A stretch of 23,318 nt of DNA from a virus. The position numbers were made by a program, and so were the translations under genes. Positions 15,303 through 23,135 of this stretch are shown here, piece after piece. The notes under the pieces were generated by a model that did not search any database, was not told the origin of the DNA, and saw only the letters and a list, made by a program, of their open reading frames with translations. The stretch covers positions 1 through 23,318 of the IMG/VR virus record IMGVR_UViG_3300000235_000024; one strand, given 5' to 3'. Each line of letters begins with the position of its first letter. Within the stretch, counting starts at the first letter, position 1.

Positions 15303-16277
15303 TTATTTTTGTTTGTTCCAAAAGTTATAATAATACTTAATATCAGCTTCCTTGCCCTTTACTGGTTGGTTATTATCATCTAATAATCCTTGGTGGCGTA
15401 GCACTTCTTGTTGATTTGCATTGAAACGCATACGTACCGTAGTACCTGCTGTACTTCCACTAGCACCGCCACTACCTGCAACCACTGGTTCTTGTTTTAC
15501 TGGTGGTTGTTTGTTTTGTTTTGTTGGGGGTGGGGTGTATTCGTCATCGGATAACATATAACCATATTCTGAGGATTTTACACGTCTATCTAGTTCTCTC
15601 CAGTATTCAGGAGTTGTTGAGTTCCACCCCTCACGGTGTAACGACTCATCAATAGCTGTAATCGCTTGTTGCTCTTCAGAATATTCTGGTCTGCCCCACC
15701 AATCATTTTTTTGTAACCATTTACGTTGCAATGATAAACGTTTTTCTTCTTGCAAAAAAATAGCTGGATTGATATTTTCAGAAGTCTTTTTATACTCGTC
15801 TTTTTCTCTTTCAAGTGTAGAACGTTTTGTACTCTCTTCCTGAATAACTTTATCAATCTGACCAACTTTTGCAAAATCACCTGAAGCGTAAGCTTCTTGA
15901 CGCTGTTCCTCGTACCATCTTAATATTTTTTCAGTTTCAGATATTTTATCTTGCAATGACGACGACTGCCATTGCGCCGCAGTCTTCTGGAACTTAGCTA
16001 ATTCAGATTTATTATAAGCATCACGTTCACGTAATTCCTCAATCTGCTTATTTAACTCATCTAACTGCTCATCTTTACGCATACGTGCTTGACGTTGACG
16101 TTGTGAGCGTGTTAAACGTTCTTCACGACCCTTTTTACGTCTAGTTTCCACATCTTCATCACCATAGTCTAATGGTTCTACATCGTGGGGCAGAGTTTTT
16201 GTAGTGGATTTGTCGTCCTCAATAGATACATTAATATCCTCTATCCTTGTATCAATCTCTAAGTTTTCATCTGACAT
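15303..16277 (-). CDS. Putative scaffolding protein
   Basis: A 324-aa, highly charged protein. The N-terminus is acidic (1-45), followed by a very basic stretch (RRKKGREERLTRSQRQRQAR) and a long coiled coil at about 68-170 (DELNKQIEELRERDAYNKSE, ISETEKILRWYEEQRQEAY). A compact region has WLQKNDWWGRPEY and EYWRELDRRV; a Pro/Gly/Ser linker then leads to a basic C-terminal segment (KGKEADIKYYYNFWNKQK). Acidic, coiled, with a basic C-terminal capsid-binding tail and placed before the capsid genes: typical of a scaffold. Perfect AGGAGG seven to eight nt upstream. No protease motif seen. Confidence 0.72.
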   Translation of the reverse strand: MSDENLEIDTRIEDINVSIEDDKSTTKTLPHDVEPLDYGDEDVETRRKKGREERLTRSQRQRQARMRKDEQLDELNKQIEELRERDAYNKSELAKFQKTAAQWQSSSLQDKISETEKILRWYEEQRQEAYASGDFAKVGQIDKVIQEESTKRSTLEREKDEYKKTSENINPAIFLQEEKRLSLQRKWLQKNDWWGRPEYSEEQQAITAIDESLHREGWNSTTPEYWRELDRRVKSSEYGYMLSDDEYTPPPTKQNKQPPVKQEPVVAGSGGASGSTAGTTVRMRFNANQQEVLRHQGLLDDNNQPVKGKEADIKYYYNFWNKQK

Positions 16278-16288
16278 GTTATAACCTC

Positions 16289-16672
16289 CTAAAATTCAAA
16301 TTGACTAAAACCATCTAATGATTTTAATACCGCTTTTATCTGTGTATCTTCTAACATCACAAAGTGATAACGTTCATCATTTATCTCTTTACTTAATCGA
16401 CTACCTGAGCGTGGCATAAACACATAATCACCAACCTCACACCAGTTACCCTCTTTGTATGGCTCTAACGTTTCTTTGTTTTTATAAGCTAATGGTCCCA
16501 TCGCTACAATCTTACCAATAACAATATCATACGTTTCTGATTGACGTAAATCATCATGTAAAATAATCCCACTTTTTGTAGTAGATGGAATAAATTTACC
16601 TTGGATTAATACAGTTCCACCAGTAGGTACAATACCATGATTAACGTCTGGAAAAAATTTATCATAACTCAT
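16289..16672 (-). CDS. GroES-like co-chaperonin (phage Cpn10)
   Basis: A 127-aa protein with the Cpn10 order: VPTGGTVLIQGKF (first strand), a mobile-loop-like segment STTKSGIILHDD at about 30-41 whose I-I-L corresponds to the I-V-L that GroES presents to GroEL, GKIVAMGPLA, EVGDYVFMPRSGS, and a final strand-helix RYHFVMLEDTQIKAVL. About 30 residues longer than bacterial GroES, with an insertion at 64-78 (KNKETLEPYKEGNWC). By analogy with T4 gp31 it would replace host GroES so that GroEL can fold the capsid protein. It lies in the capsid operon just upstream of the scaffold gene. Start has AAGG upstream. The mixed insertion makes it a distant relative, but the fold-level match is good. Confidence 0.78.
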   Translation of the reverse strand: MSYDKFFPDVNHGIVPTGGTVLIQGKFIPSTTKSGIILHDDLRQSETYDIVIGKIVAMGPLAYKNKETLEPYKEGNWCEVGDYVFMPRSGSRLSKEINDERYHFVMLEDTQIKAVLKSLDGFSQFEF

Positions 16673-16705
16673 TTTATATACCTTTTATAATATTAAAGTA
16701 GCATA

Positions 16706-16711
16706 ATTATA
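16706..16711 (-). promoter_or_regulatory. -10 promoter box before the co-chaperonin gene
   Basis: TATAAT on the minus strand directly after the TAG stop of the preceding gene (context TATAGTATAATTATG), 33 nt upstream of the co-chaperonin ATG. No TG extension and no good -35, so weaker support than for the other sites. Confidence 0.4.
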
Positions 16712-17101
16712 CTATAACTTAGCCATAAATATGGTACTTTCACTTAGTTTATAATTTCTCCATAATCTACGATATAAGCGATTATGTGCTGGTGTATCAG
16801 ACCTAAACTCCATTTGTACACACGCTAATTCATTCTTAACATATTCACAAAATTCACTAATATTAGTAGCTAAGTTTTTTCCACTACACCAATACATGAA
16901 AAAAGTTCGTTTCAAACCATTGCGGTAAATCATTCCAACCGCTTCAACTTCTCCATTAACATCAAAAACAACATACTCACCACGATACACTTTATCTATA
17001 ATAATATCGACTGGTGTATCAAATAAGTGATCGTATTTGCTTAATGTTTCATGAAGTTTTACAACCCACTGAGGATTGTCCAATTTTTTTACATTAACCA
17101 T
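16712..17101 (-). CDS. Possible GNAT-like phage structural/accessory protein
   Basis: A 129-aa alpha/beta protein. Order: N-terminal helix (QWVVKLHETLSKYDHLF), strand YVVFDVNGEVEAVGMIYR, strand KRTFFMYWCSGKN, helix ISEFCEYVKNELA, strand CVQMEFRSDTPAHNRLYR, last strand. This order recalls a reduced GNAT fold such as that of T7 gp13-type internal/assembly proteins, though the acetyl-CoA loop (Q/RxxGxG/A) is not visible. It overlaps the Ala/Gln-rich gene by 8 nt. The functional call is tentative: a non-catalytic structural or assembly role is as likely as an enzyme. Confidence 0.45.
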   Translation of the reverse strand: MVNVKKLDNPQWVVKLHETLSKYDHLFDTPVDIIIDKVYRGEYVVFDVNGEVEAVGMIYRNGLKRTFFMYWCSGKNLATNISEFCEYVKNELACVQMEFRSDTPAHNRLYRRLWRNYKLSESTIFMAKL

Positions 17102-17417
17102 ATGGACTCTGTGATAATCCTGCTACCGATAATGATGGTAGTAGTGAGTTAAGTTGTGCTACAGCATTAGGATTAGCCTGACTTGCCTGATTACTCATTT
17201 GAGCGTCCATACCCATTTGTTGTTGCGTCGCCTGTGCTTGTTGCGCCTGTGCTTGTTGCGATGCTGCATCACCTGCACCTAGAATATGCATAATACCCCC
17301 ACCTACCGCTAAAGGTATTGCAACTGGTGCGGCGGCAGCTCCACCAGCCAATGAAGCAACTGAACCTGCTGTACTAAGTCCACTTCCTACATTTGATTTA
17401 GTGTTACCACCTGCCAT
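17094..17417 (-). CDS. Ala/Gln-rich internal (ejection-type) virion protein
   Basis: A 107-aa protein. A Gly/Ala-rich hydrophobic segment at about 13-48 (AGSVASLAGGAAAAPVAIPL, AVGGGIMHILGAG) is followed by a Gln-rich helix (SQQAQAQQAQATQQQMGMDA), then NPNAVAQLNSLLPSL. This composition resembles short internal core or ejection proteins (T7 gp14-like) that leave the capsid and enter the envelope at DNA injection. Evidence is composition and location near the portal. The preceding gene ends 2 nt before the ATG. Confidence 0.55.
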   Translation of the reverse strand: MAGGNTKSNVGSGLSTAGSVASLAGGAAAAPVAIPLAVGGGIMHILGAGDAASQQAQAQQAQATQQQMGMDAQMSNQASQANPNAVAQLNSLLPSLSVAGLSQSPYG

Positions 17418-17419
17418 AA

Positions 17420-17572
17420 TTAACCTCGTTTTTTCTTATCATACGTATTAGGATTTTTACCTACCGCTGGTGTTACACCTGTTGCCATAGAATAACGTAA
17501 TGGTAACGGTTTTGGTTGAGCTTCCTTAATGGTTTTAGGCGTTTGTCCTGTCTTCATTTTTGGTACTGCCAT
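17420..17572 (-). CDS. 50-aa basic protein, unknown
   Basis: A small ORF with an excellent ribosome site (AAGGGAG, 8-9 nt before ATG) filling the gap after the portal. The sequence is MAVPKMKTGQTPKTIKEAQP followed by KPLPLRYSMATGVTPAVG and ends DKKKRG. Basic, Pro-rich and probably without a stable core. The stop is 2 nt from the next ATG, so the three genes are likely translated together. It could be a minor virion or DNA-binding protein; no family recognised. Confidence 0.65.
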   Translation of the reverse strand: MAVPKMKTGQTPKTIKEAQPKPLPLRYSMATGVTPAVGKNPNTYDKKKRG

Positions 17573-17621
17573 AATATCACTCCCTTAAAATTTCAGTTAT
17601 AAAGTAATTCTTTAGAACTCG

Positions 17622-17630
17622 ATTATATCA
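17622..17630 (-). promoter_or_regulatory. Extended -10 promoter across the portal stop codon
   Basis: TGATATAAT on the minus strand (context GCGTGATATAATCGAG); the portal TAA stop is within the -10. The 50-aa gene starts about 50 nt downstream. Identical 9-bp core to the sites at 12962 and 22946. No -35. Confidence 0.55.
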
Positions 17631-20211
17631 CGCTAGGTGTATTTATATTAGCCAATATCTTATCTTGTTTGTGTCCAATTTCTTGACCTCGTATGTTATG
17701 TTCTAAAGTATCTTTATGAATACTCATATCCATCATCATACGTTCTACATCTCTAATCTGGCTGTGAATTGCTGTGAATTGTTTTATACCAACTTCTTTA
17801 TTTGTCGCATCTATTTCTGCTATTGCTTTTAGTTTTGCTATAGCAACTTTCATTTGCTCTATTTGCAATTTAGCACTATCACTTTGTTGTTGCATTGCTA
17901 TTTCACTTTGCATCATTTGTTGTTTGCTTTGCAATTCAGCTTGTTTTATAGCATTATCCTGTTGCGCCTGTTGCGCTTCATTTTGGATTTTTTGTTGCTC
18001 AACTTGGATTTTAGCCATTTGAGGATTATTCTGCTGTGATTGTTGCGCTTGTTGTTGTTGCAACTGCAACACGTAGTTAAGTGCTGGTTGGAATGGTGCT
18101 AAGCTTGATTGTATATAAGCATCAGCGGATTGGGATAAATCAACCAATTCAGTATCCATACTTTTTGTTAGTTTAGGGTCGTTTATAATATCATCAAGTC
18201 CTTGTTCTTGTCCCAATGTCAAATAAACTTGGCTATAAAAATAAGCTAGGTGGTCTTTAATATGGTTAGCCATCAATATAGCTTTATCTTGGAATAGTGG
18301 ATTTTTACCATAAACTTCATTCATTAACCAAGAAACGTGCAATTTTATATGGGCTAAGTGGTCTTGGTCTGTGAATGCTCCAATAGCTCCGCCTAATGTT
18401 AGAGATGTATTCTCCATTACTGGATTAGCTCTCGATATTTGGTTTGGTATTGTTAATAGTAACTCTGGGTCTGGTATTTGTGCCAACACTAGTGTACGTT
18501 TAACCAACTCTTGTCTATTAATTAAATCTGGATTATCTTTAGCTAAGCCACTTAGCATTTGTATCTGAGCATAACGTTGTGTGCCTGTCATGATGTTAGG
18601 GTCGGATACTGGAATAATATCAGAAGTTTTTTTATACATTTCACGTGATACATGTAAATCAGACAATATGTCGTCTGGATATCCATCTGGGTCGAAAAAA
18701 TCCGCAAGTAATCTTGATATAATCTTAAAGCATTTCGCTTGTGCAAAGTGAAGTCGTTGATGTATTGAACTCTGTGTAGTTGAGTTCTGTTCTATCATTG
18801 CCAATGATGTACTAGCAGGGGTTCTGTCTCCCATACTATCCAAGCCACCATCAGGCATTTTAACTAATCGTCCTGATGCGTCTGATAACCATTCTAGCAA
18901 TTGAAATAATACTGGAGATGGTGGATTAAACGGTAGTGGCATAATCAGTTTACGAATATCGCCATCAAATCCAGCTGGCCCCTCAATGTAAGTCATACCA
19001 CCAACATTTACGTCCATAGTTTGTCCTGCCATCTTCATACCTTTTTGCGCTAACACAGTCGGTATGTTATTAATATGTGCCGCATCAAGCAAAGCACGTA
19101 ACGACCCAGTCGCCGCAACACTCAACGACCCAATAATTTGCCCTAAACCTATACCATACGCACCACGCCACGGAATAAAATCAAACATAACTATATGGTC
19201 TAATTTTATCATCTTGTCGTCGCCATTACTCCAGTTACGATATATTGATAATACCTCTTCCGTATCTTCTTTAATAGTAACGATATATGGTGCATAACAC
19301 CCCTTAGATATCTCATCTTCTGGAAGTTGTAGGTAAGTGTATATTTCAAGTAAATCAACGTAACCTTGGTCTGTTGATGTGTCTTCTTTAGTTTTACCCT
19401 CTATGACATTATTCGTTTGTTCTGTTTTACTAGTATCTAATGATAACGCCCTATTAATTTCCTCGACATCTAAATACATTCCACTATCTACACGTCTCCA
19501 AAACTCAACCTCACTTAGTGTCAAGCGAACAGTTACTCTATCCGCTGTGTAAAAATCACTACAAGCAAAAGGAATAAATACTTTATCTATCGGTAAGAAC
19601 TCACACATCGGACGTTTTAAATGGTTGTCGTGCCAGAACTTAATAAACTGACTTCCGCCCAGTGGGAGTTGAGATAACATGGTTTCCATAACTGAGCGAT
19701 AAGGTGTGTATTCAGTACAGATTAAATTCATAAAATCAACTTTACGTTGACTTAATTCTACTTTATCCGTTGATGCATTACCAATAATTTTTGCTTTTAC
19801 TGGACCATTAGGAGGTATTAACTCTTTTATCTCACGACCAGCGAAGTCTATACATCCCTCTGCAATCATTGGGTGTACTACTTTACTAGCACCCTCAAAG
19901 TCTGCGCCGTCTGGTGAAGCATCTTCATCAAGCCCAGCACGAGTAAGACCCTCATTATATTGCTCATCTCTACGTTTACGGCTCTCCCTGTCTTCCTCAA
20001 ATCTATCTAATAAGTCCACTGCAATGTCATCAATGTCATCAATGCTCATTACTAAATTACGAGCAAATTTTCCAGAACTTTCCTGTGGAACTACAACATC
20101 AATACCTTCTTCATCAAGTGCAATTTCCAGTATTTCATTTTCTGGTTGATACAATTCATCAATAGAATTTTCTTTATCCAATTGTGTTTGAATACCATCT
20201 GTAATTTTCAT
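17623..20211 (-). CDS. Portal protein (P22-like, long form)
   Basis: An 862-aa protein forming the dodecameric DNA gate at the capsid vertex and the docking site for terminase. Typical features are an early helical region (FARNLVMSIDDIDDIAVDLL), SPDGADFEGASKVVHPMIAE, LPLGGSQFIKFWHD, IMFDFIPWRGAYGIGLGQII, and the conserved helix after VKMPDGGLDSMGDRTPASTS (LAMIEQNSTTQSSIHQRLHF). From about 713 to 800 the chain becomes a long Gln-rich coiled coil (YVLQLQQQQAQQSQQ, IQVEQQKIQNEAQQAQQ), like the C-terminal barrel of P22-type portals. The length matches long podophage portals. The ATG overlaps the transglycosylase TAA by one base. Confidence 0.85.
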   Translation of the reverse strand: MKITDGIQTQLDKENSIDELYQPENEILEIALDEEGIDVVVPQESSGKFARNLVMSIDDIDDIAVDLLDRFEEDRESRKRRDEQYNEGLTRAGLDEDASPDGADFEGASKVVHPMIAEGCIDFAGREIKELIPPNGPVKAKIIGNASTDKVELSQRKVDFMNLICTEYTPYRSVMETMLSQLPLGGSQFIKFWHDNHLKRPMCEFLPIDKVFIPFACSDFYTADRVTVRLTLSEVEFWRRVDSGMYLDVEEINRALSLDTSKTEQTNNVIEGKTKEDTSTDQGYVDLLEIYTYLQLPEDEISKGCYAPYIVTIKEDTEEVLSIYRNWSNGDDKMIKLDHIVMFDFIPWRGAYGIGLGQIIGSLSVAATGSLRALLDAAHINNIPTVLAQKGMKMAGQTMDVNVGGMTYIEGPAGFDGDIRKLIMPLPFNPPSPVLFQLLEWLSDASGRLVKMPDGGLDSMGDRTPASTSLAMIEQNSTTQSSIHQRLHFAQAKCFKIISRLLADFFDPDGYPDDILSDLHVSREMYKKTSDIIPVSDPNIMTGTQRYAQIQMLSGLAKDNPDLINRQELVKRTLVLAQIPDPELLLTIPNQISRANPVMENTSLTLGGAIGAFTDQDHLAHIKLHVSWLMNEVYGKNPLFQDKAILMANHIKDHLAYFYSQVYLTLGQEQGLDDIINDPKLTKSMDTELVDLSQSADAYIQSSLAPFQPALNYVLQLQQQQAQQSQQNNPQMAKIQVEQQKIQNEAQQAQQDNAIKQAELQSKQQMMQSEIAMQQQSDSAKLQIEQMKVAIAKLKAIAEIDATNKEVGIKQFTAIHSQIRDVERMMMDMSIHKDTLEHNIRGQEIGHKQDKILANINTPSVI

Positions 20212-20942
20212 TAAAACACCCCTTTAGTTATATCATCGTCACTACCCATTATTTGCGACATCTTATTTTTTAACTCGTCCATCTTGTTGTGATACTCTTC
20301 ACTTATCAGATTACCAGCACTACTATCAGTAGGACTGCTATCTCCTAAGTCTGGTGTAGTATATGCACCTGTCAAACCTGATGTAGGTTGTGAATTAGGA
20401 GTTCTGTCGTTATTAATAACTGCACCAACTTTTGCCTTAGGGTCGTAGTTACCATTTAACAATCTATCTGAGTCTGCACCCCACTTAGATACTAAACCAG
20501 CCACGTCCCCAACACCAGCTACACTATTATCACCTCTTAAATATCTGTGATAACCTCCCTCGCCAAGTAAATACGCTTTTTGGGCTTCAACTGGGTCGGT
20601 GATACCATCAGATTTTAGCTTAGATAAATAACGTGCCGCACCAAGTATTGACTGCTCTGGGTCGTATGGGTTACGTACACCAAACGTTTTTTGTGCATTG
20701 TTGGTCATTTGAGTTAATCCAGCCGCTGAACTAGTTGATGATTTAGCATTTGGGTTAAAACTAGATTCCCTTGATATCGTCTGGAATAGCTCATACGGTT
20801 GTACGGTATTACCTGTTGCTTGTACCGCTTTTTGAATAATCGGTATATACGCACCTTTACCAATGCGTTGTAATGTGTTATATGCGTTTGTATTTAGTAA
20901 GTTTATTCTATCATTACCCGTTAGCGGTTTTACATTCGCCAT
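20211..20942 (-). CDS. Virion-associated lytic transglycosylase (SLT domain)
   Basis: A 243-aa protein with a Slt/lysozyme-like domain at about 35-145. The catalytic Glu is E59 in ISRESSFNPNAKS; SSAAGLTQMT (about 71-80) is the second family signature; PEQSILGAARYLSKL and AYLLGEGGYHRYLRG follow. The C-terminal 80 residues are Gly/Ser/Asp-rich and probably disordered. Placed between large terminase and portal, it is most likely a capsid-borne peptidoglycan hydrolase that opens a local hole for DNA entry, distinct from the GH19 lysin used for release. There is no signal peptide. Short-spaced AAGGA before the ATG. Confidence 0.85.
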   Translation of the reverse strand: MANVKPLTGNDRINLLNTNAYNTLQRIGKGAYIPIIQKAVQATGNTVQPYELFQTISRESSFNPNAKSSTSSAAGLTQMTNNAQKTFGVRNPYDPEQSILGAARYLSKLKSDGITDPVEAQKAYLLGEGGYHRYLRGDNSVAGVGDVAGLVSKWGADSDRLLNGNYDPKAKVGAVINNDRTPNSQPTSGLTGAYTTPDLGDSSPTDSSAGNLISEEYHNKMDELKNKMSQIMGSDDDITKGVF

Positions 20943-20973
20943 GTCCTTACACCCTATAATTTTTTATTTGCAT

Positions 20974-20982
20974 ATTTTACCA
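20974..20982 (-). promoter_or_regulatory. Weak extended -10 before the transglycosylase
   Basis: TGGTAAAAT on the minus strand in the 43-nt gap between large terminase and transglycosylase. One mismatch in the -10 and no clear -35, so weak. Confidence 0.3.
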
Positions 20983-20985
20983 CAT

Positions 20986-22488
20986 TTATTGCATATATGG
21001 GTTAGGTCGTTTACTTGATATATAAACTCTATCATCGTCTTCATCAACTCTACGAGTAGTTGCACTCTCTAACAGACCACCTTTTGTTAGCAATATTATT
21101 ACTTGCGTAGTGGCGTCGACCATGTCGTCGTGGCGTGTTAATGGAAAGTTGGTTAATTGCTCCACATACTTTTCTAAATACGAAACAAAGTTACCACGTT
21201 TTTTTCTCGACTCAGGTATATAAAATTTACCGTCTTTGAAGAACCAGCTCACTGCATGAGCTCGTTCTATTTTACCAGTACTATGTGGGTTGTACCGAAT
21301 TATATTTACTCCTGTTTGTGCCATATCTCGCACCAATGCAGAACCAGAACCTTTTGTCTCGACTACTGCACCATCTGGTTTACGTTTATTATCTCCATCT
21401 CCAAATTCAGTTTCCCAGTCTATCATTAACTGAACTTTCAAATCTGGATAGTCTATATGCTCCGCCCACGCATCTAGCAATATAACTGAATACTCATCAT
21501 CTATATCTTTAAATACACCAATACATACGTATCCAGTTGGGTCGTTTTCTTTCTTGTCCGTAAATGCTGTATCATATGACAGGAATACATGCTCAAGTCG
21601 TGGGAGTGGTTGGTCTGCTGGATAAAGTCTAATCCATGACCGTTTAATAATACCTGCACCATCTCCGCCTAGAATTTCTGCATGGATTTCTTGGCGACCT
21701 ATTTCAGTGCCCTCATACTTTTGTATTTCTCTAAACATCGTTTCAGACAAGTTAGCTTTATTGTCGTATGTACTACCTTTAGTAACTAAAATACGTGAGT
21801 TTGGTTTAGATGCTTGTTTCAGATTATCACGCAAAAACTCATACGGTTTTGGTGTGGTTGTCATGAATTTTTTAGCAGGTATACCATTTGGTAATTTCAA
21901 TCGTAGGCACATTGCAACCTGTAACAGTATAGCATCAGGGTCTGGATAACCTGCTACCTCATCTAACCAGCATAAATGCCACTGACTACCCCTTAAAGCT
22001 TCTGCATCGTCTGCTGAATAAAATGTTATCTCACTTTGGTAATCAGTACCCTCATTAAATACAATTTTACGCTTTGTTGCGTAGTAAACTGCTTTTTCTC
22101 GCTCCCATGGTGCTAATGAATGCCAAACTCCTGAGTCCCCGAATGCCACCACGTTTTCTATATCTGAAAATCTAGGCGTGATACAACCTATGCGTAATGG
22201 GAAGTTTGGAAACAAGTCAAATACAAAGTGCCTAACTAACTCCGCACCTGCTTTAGTTTTACCAGAACCACGACCAGCTATGTAGTCCCATTCGTCCCAC
22301 TCGTCAATACCGCAAAAATAGTAAGGGACTTGCTCATCTCTAGCCCATATCTCTAACCAGTTGTAGGCTAGTGCTGCCTTTTCTTCTGGTGTACCATTTT
22401 TATTTATCTCTTCAACAAAGGCTAGTTTTTCTTGGGGTGTAAATCTACGGTTTGCTGACTCAATCTTAAACTTTTCAAAGTCTATCAT
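20986..22488 (-). CDS. terL: Terminase large subunit
   Basis: A 500-aa DNA-packaging motor. Walker A is AGRGSGKT at 71-78; Walker B is LCWLDE at 172-177 (catalytic E177); the coupling motif is TTTP at 210-213. The C-terminal RNase H-like nuclease has acidic residues in FLSYDTAF (D306), VVETKG (E377) and HDDMVDAT (D454/D455/D458). Together with the small subunit it cuts concatemeric DNA and pumps it through the portal. The start codon overlaps the small subunit stop (ATGA). The ribosome site is weak, so coupling is expected. Length is normal for the family. Confidence 0.95.
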   Translation of the reverse strand: MIDFEKFKIESANRRFTPQEKLAFVEEINKNGTPEEKAALAYNWLEIWARDEQVPYYFCGIDEWDEWDYIAGRGSGKTKAGAELVRHFVFDLFPNFPLRIGCITPRFSDIENVVAFGDSGVWHSLAPWEREKAVYYATKRKIVFNEGTDYQSEITFYSADDAEALRGSQWHLCWLDEVAGYPDPDAILLQVAMCLRLKLPNGIPAKKFMTTTPKPYEFLRDNLKQASKPNSRILVTKGSTYDNKANLSETMFREIQKYEGTEIGRQEIHAEILGGDGAGIIKRSWIRLYPADQPLPRLEHVFLSYDTAFTDKKENDPTGYVCIGVFKDIDDEYSVILLDAWAEHIDYPDLKVQLMIDWETEFGDGDNKRKPDGAVVETKGSGSALVRDMAQTGVNIIRYNPHSTGKIERAHAVSWFFKDGKFYIPESRKKRGNFVSYLEKYVEQLTNFPLTRHDDMVDATTQVIILLTKGGLLESATTRRVDEDDDRVYISSKRPNPYMQ

Positions 22489-22916
22489 ACATCTATCACT
22501 TCAGTAAATTTTTTCATATTCTGCATTTTCTCTTTGAGGGTTTCATTAGCGTCTTGAATTGTTTTAGTGATATTTACTTCAACTTTTTCTGGTGCATTCA
22601 AACCAAGTAATTTTGCTTGTGCTTCAACTATGCGAACCAAGGTATTTGCTGTTTTAGCATCCATCTCGTCAGCATCGTCATGTAGTTGCGATGATACTGC
22701 ATCTAGTCTATCCATAAGAAGTTGTCGCATCATGTCTTGATTATCTATTGCCGTGTCTTTGTTGCATTGTATAACTAGCTTTAACATGTAGTCTAGTTCT
22801 TCTATTGAATACTGTCCACCAAATATTGTGTATATCCTAGATAATGAATATCCTTTACATTTGTATTGTGCAACTTTCCACGCATCAGGCTGTACTTGTA
22901 ATAATGCTTTTGTCAT
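22485..22916 (-). CDS. Terminase small subunit
   Basis: A 143-aa protein. The N-terminal helix-turn-helix-like part (VQPDAWKVAQYKCKGYSLSR, IYTIFGGQYSIEELDYMLKL) is followed by a helical oligomerisation region (MMRQLLMDRLDAVSSQLHDD, ANTLVRIVEAQAKLLGL) and the common ending NAPEKVEVNITKTI. This matches small terminases that bind the packaging site and hand DNA to the motor. I chose the ATG at 22916, with GAGG 5 nt upstream; the ATG at 22937 has no site. It is the first gene of the long operon. Confidence 0.85.
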   Translation of the reverse strand: MTKALLQVQPDAWKVAQYKCKGYSLSRIYTIFGGQYSIEELDYMLKLVIQCNKDTAIDNQDMMRQLLMDRLDAVSSQLHDDADEMDAKTANTLVRIVEAQAKLLGLNAPEKVEVNITKTIQDANETLKEKMQNMKKFTEVIDV

Positions 22917-22945
22917 GTTGTCCTCGTTGTTTATCATATATCAGT

Positions 22946-22954
22946 ATTATATCA
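22946..22954 (-). promoter_or_regulatory. Extended -10 promoter of the terminase operon
   Basis: TGATATAAT, a perfect TGn-TATAAT, in context CGATATGATATAATACTG, 29 nt upstream of the small terminase ATG. The -35 position (AAATTT) is not a match, so recognition would rely on the extended -10 or a phage factor. Confidence 0.7.
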
Positions 22955-22982
22955 TATCGAAATTTGCTAAATTTTTTTTTCC

Positions 22983-23007
22983 AAAAAAATCGAGAGGTTG
23001 ATTTTTT
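22983..23007. repeat. A/T hairpin
   Basis: AAAAAATC pairs with GATTTTTT around the 8-nt loop GAGAGGTT. A potential DNA-unwinding or regulatory element upstream of the terminase promoter. Confidence 0.45.
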
Positions 23008-23030
23008 AAAAATTTGTGGTCGTCGGTGGC

Positions 23031-23047
23031 GTTGCTATACTAGCAAC
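23031..23047. repeat. Perfect 7-bp inverted repeat
   Basis: GTTGCTA-TAC-TAGCAAC: perfect symmetry with a 3-nt centre. Its GTTGCT half matches part of the 8-bp unit of the array downstream. A candidate protein-binding operator or hairpin. Confidence 0.55.
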
Positions 23048-23062
23048 AAAGAGACATATTTT

Positions 23063-23078
23063 GGGGTCCCCCTAGGGG
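23063..23078. repeat. Overlapping G/C palindromes
   Basis: GGGG-T-CCCC (23063-23071) overlaps the perfect palindrome CCCCTAGGGG (23069-23078). The two hairpins share C bases and are mutually exclusive. Very G/C-rich for this AT-rich sequence. Confidence 0.55.
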
Positions 23079-23096
23079 TAGATTTTTGGAGCTGAT

Positions 23097-23110
23097 GGGG
23101 TTTTAACCCC
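23097..23110. repeat. GGGGTT/AACCCC hairpin
   Basis: A 6-bp stem with a 2-nt loop. Its C-strand end (23107-23110) is also the first C-run of the adjacent G-quadruplex motif, so the two structures compete. Confidence 0.55.
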
Positions 23111-23123
23111 ACCCACCCACCCC
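23107..23123 (-). repeat. G-quadruplex motif, 1-nt loops
   Basis: On the minus strand GGGGTGGGTGGGTGGGG: four G-runs separated by single T loops, the pattern of the most stable parallel quadruplexes. It is on the same strand as the terminase operon coding sequence but upstream of its promoter. The plus strand is the matching C-rich i-motif sequence. Confidence 0.75.
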
Positions 23124-23135
23124 ATTACAAAATTA

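Noticed and set aside
15590-15880. Minus-strand 96-aa ORF in another frame of the scaffold
   Set aside because: Fully inside the scaffold gene, with no start signals and a Lys-rich shadow composition.
17774-18039. Two plus-strand Cys/Leu-rich ORFs opposite the portal C-terminus
   Set aside because: They are the antisense of the Gln-rich coiled coil, which produces long open Leu/Cys-rich shadow frames.
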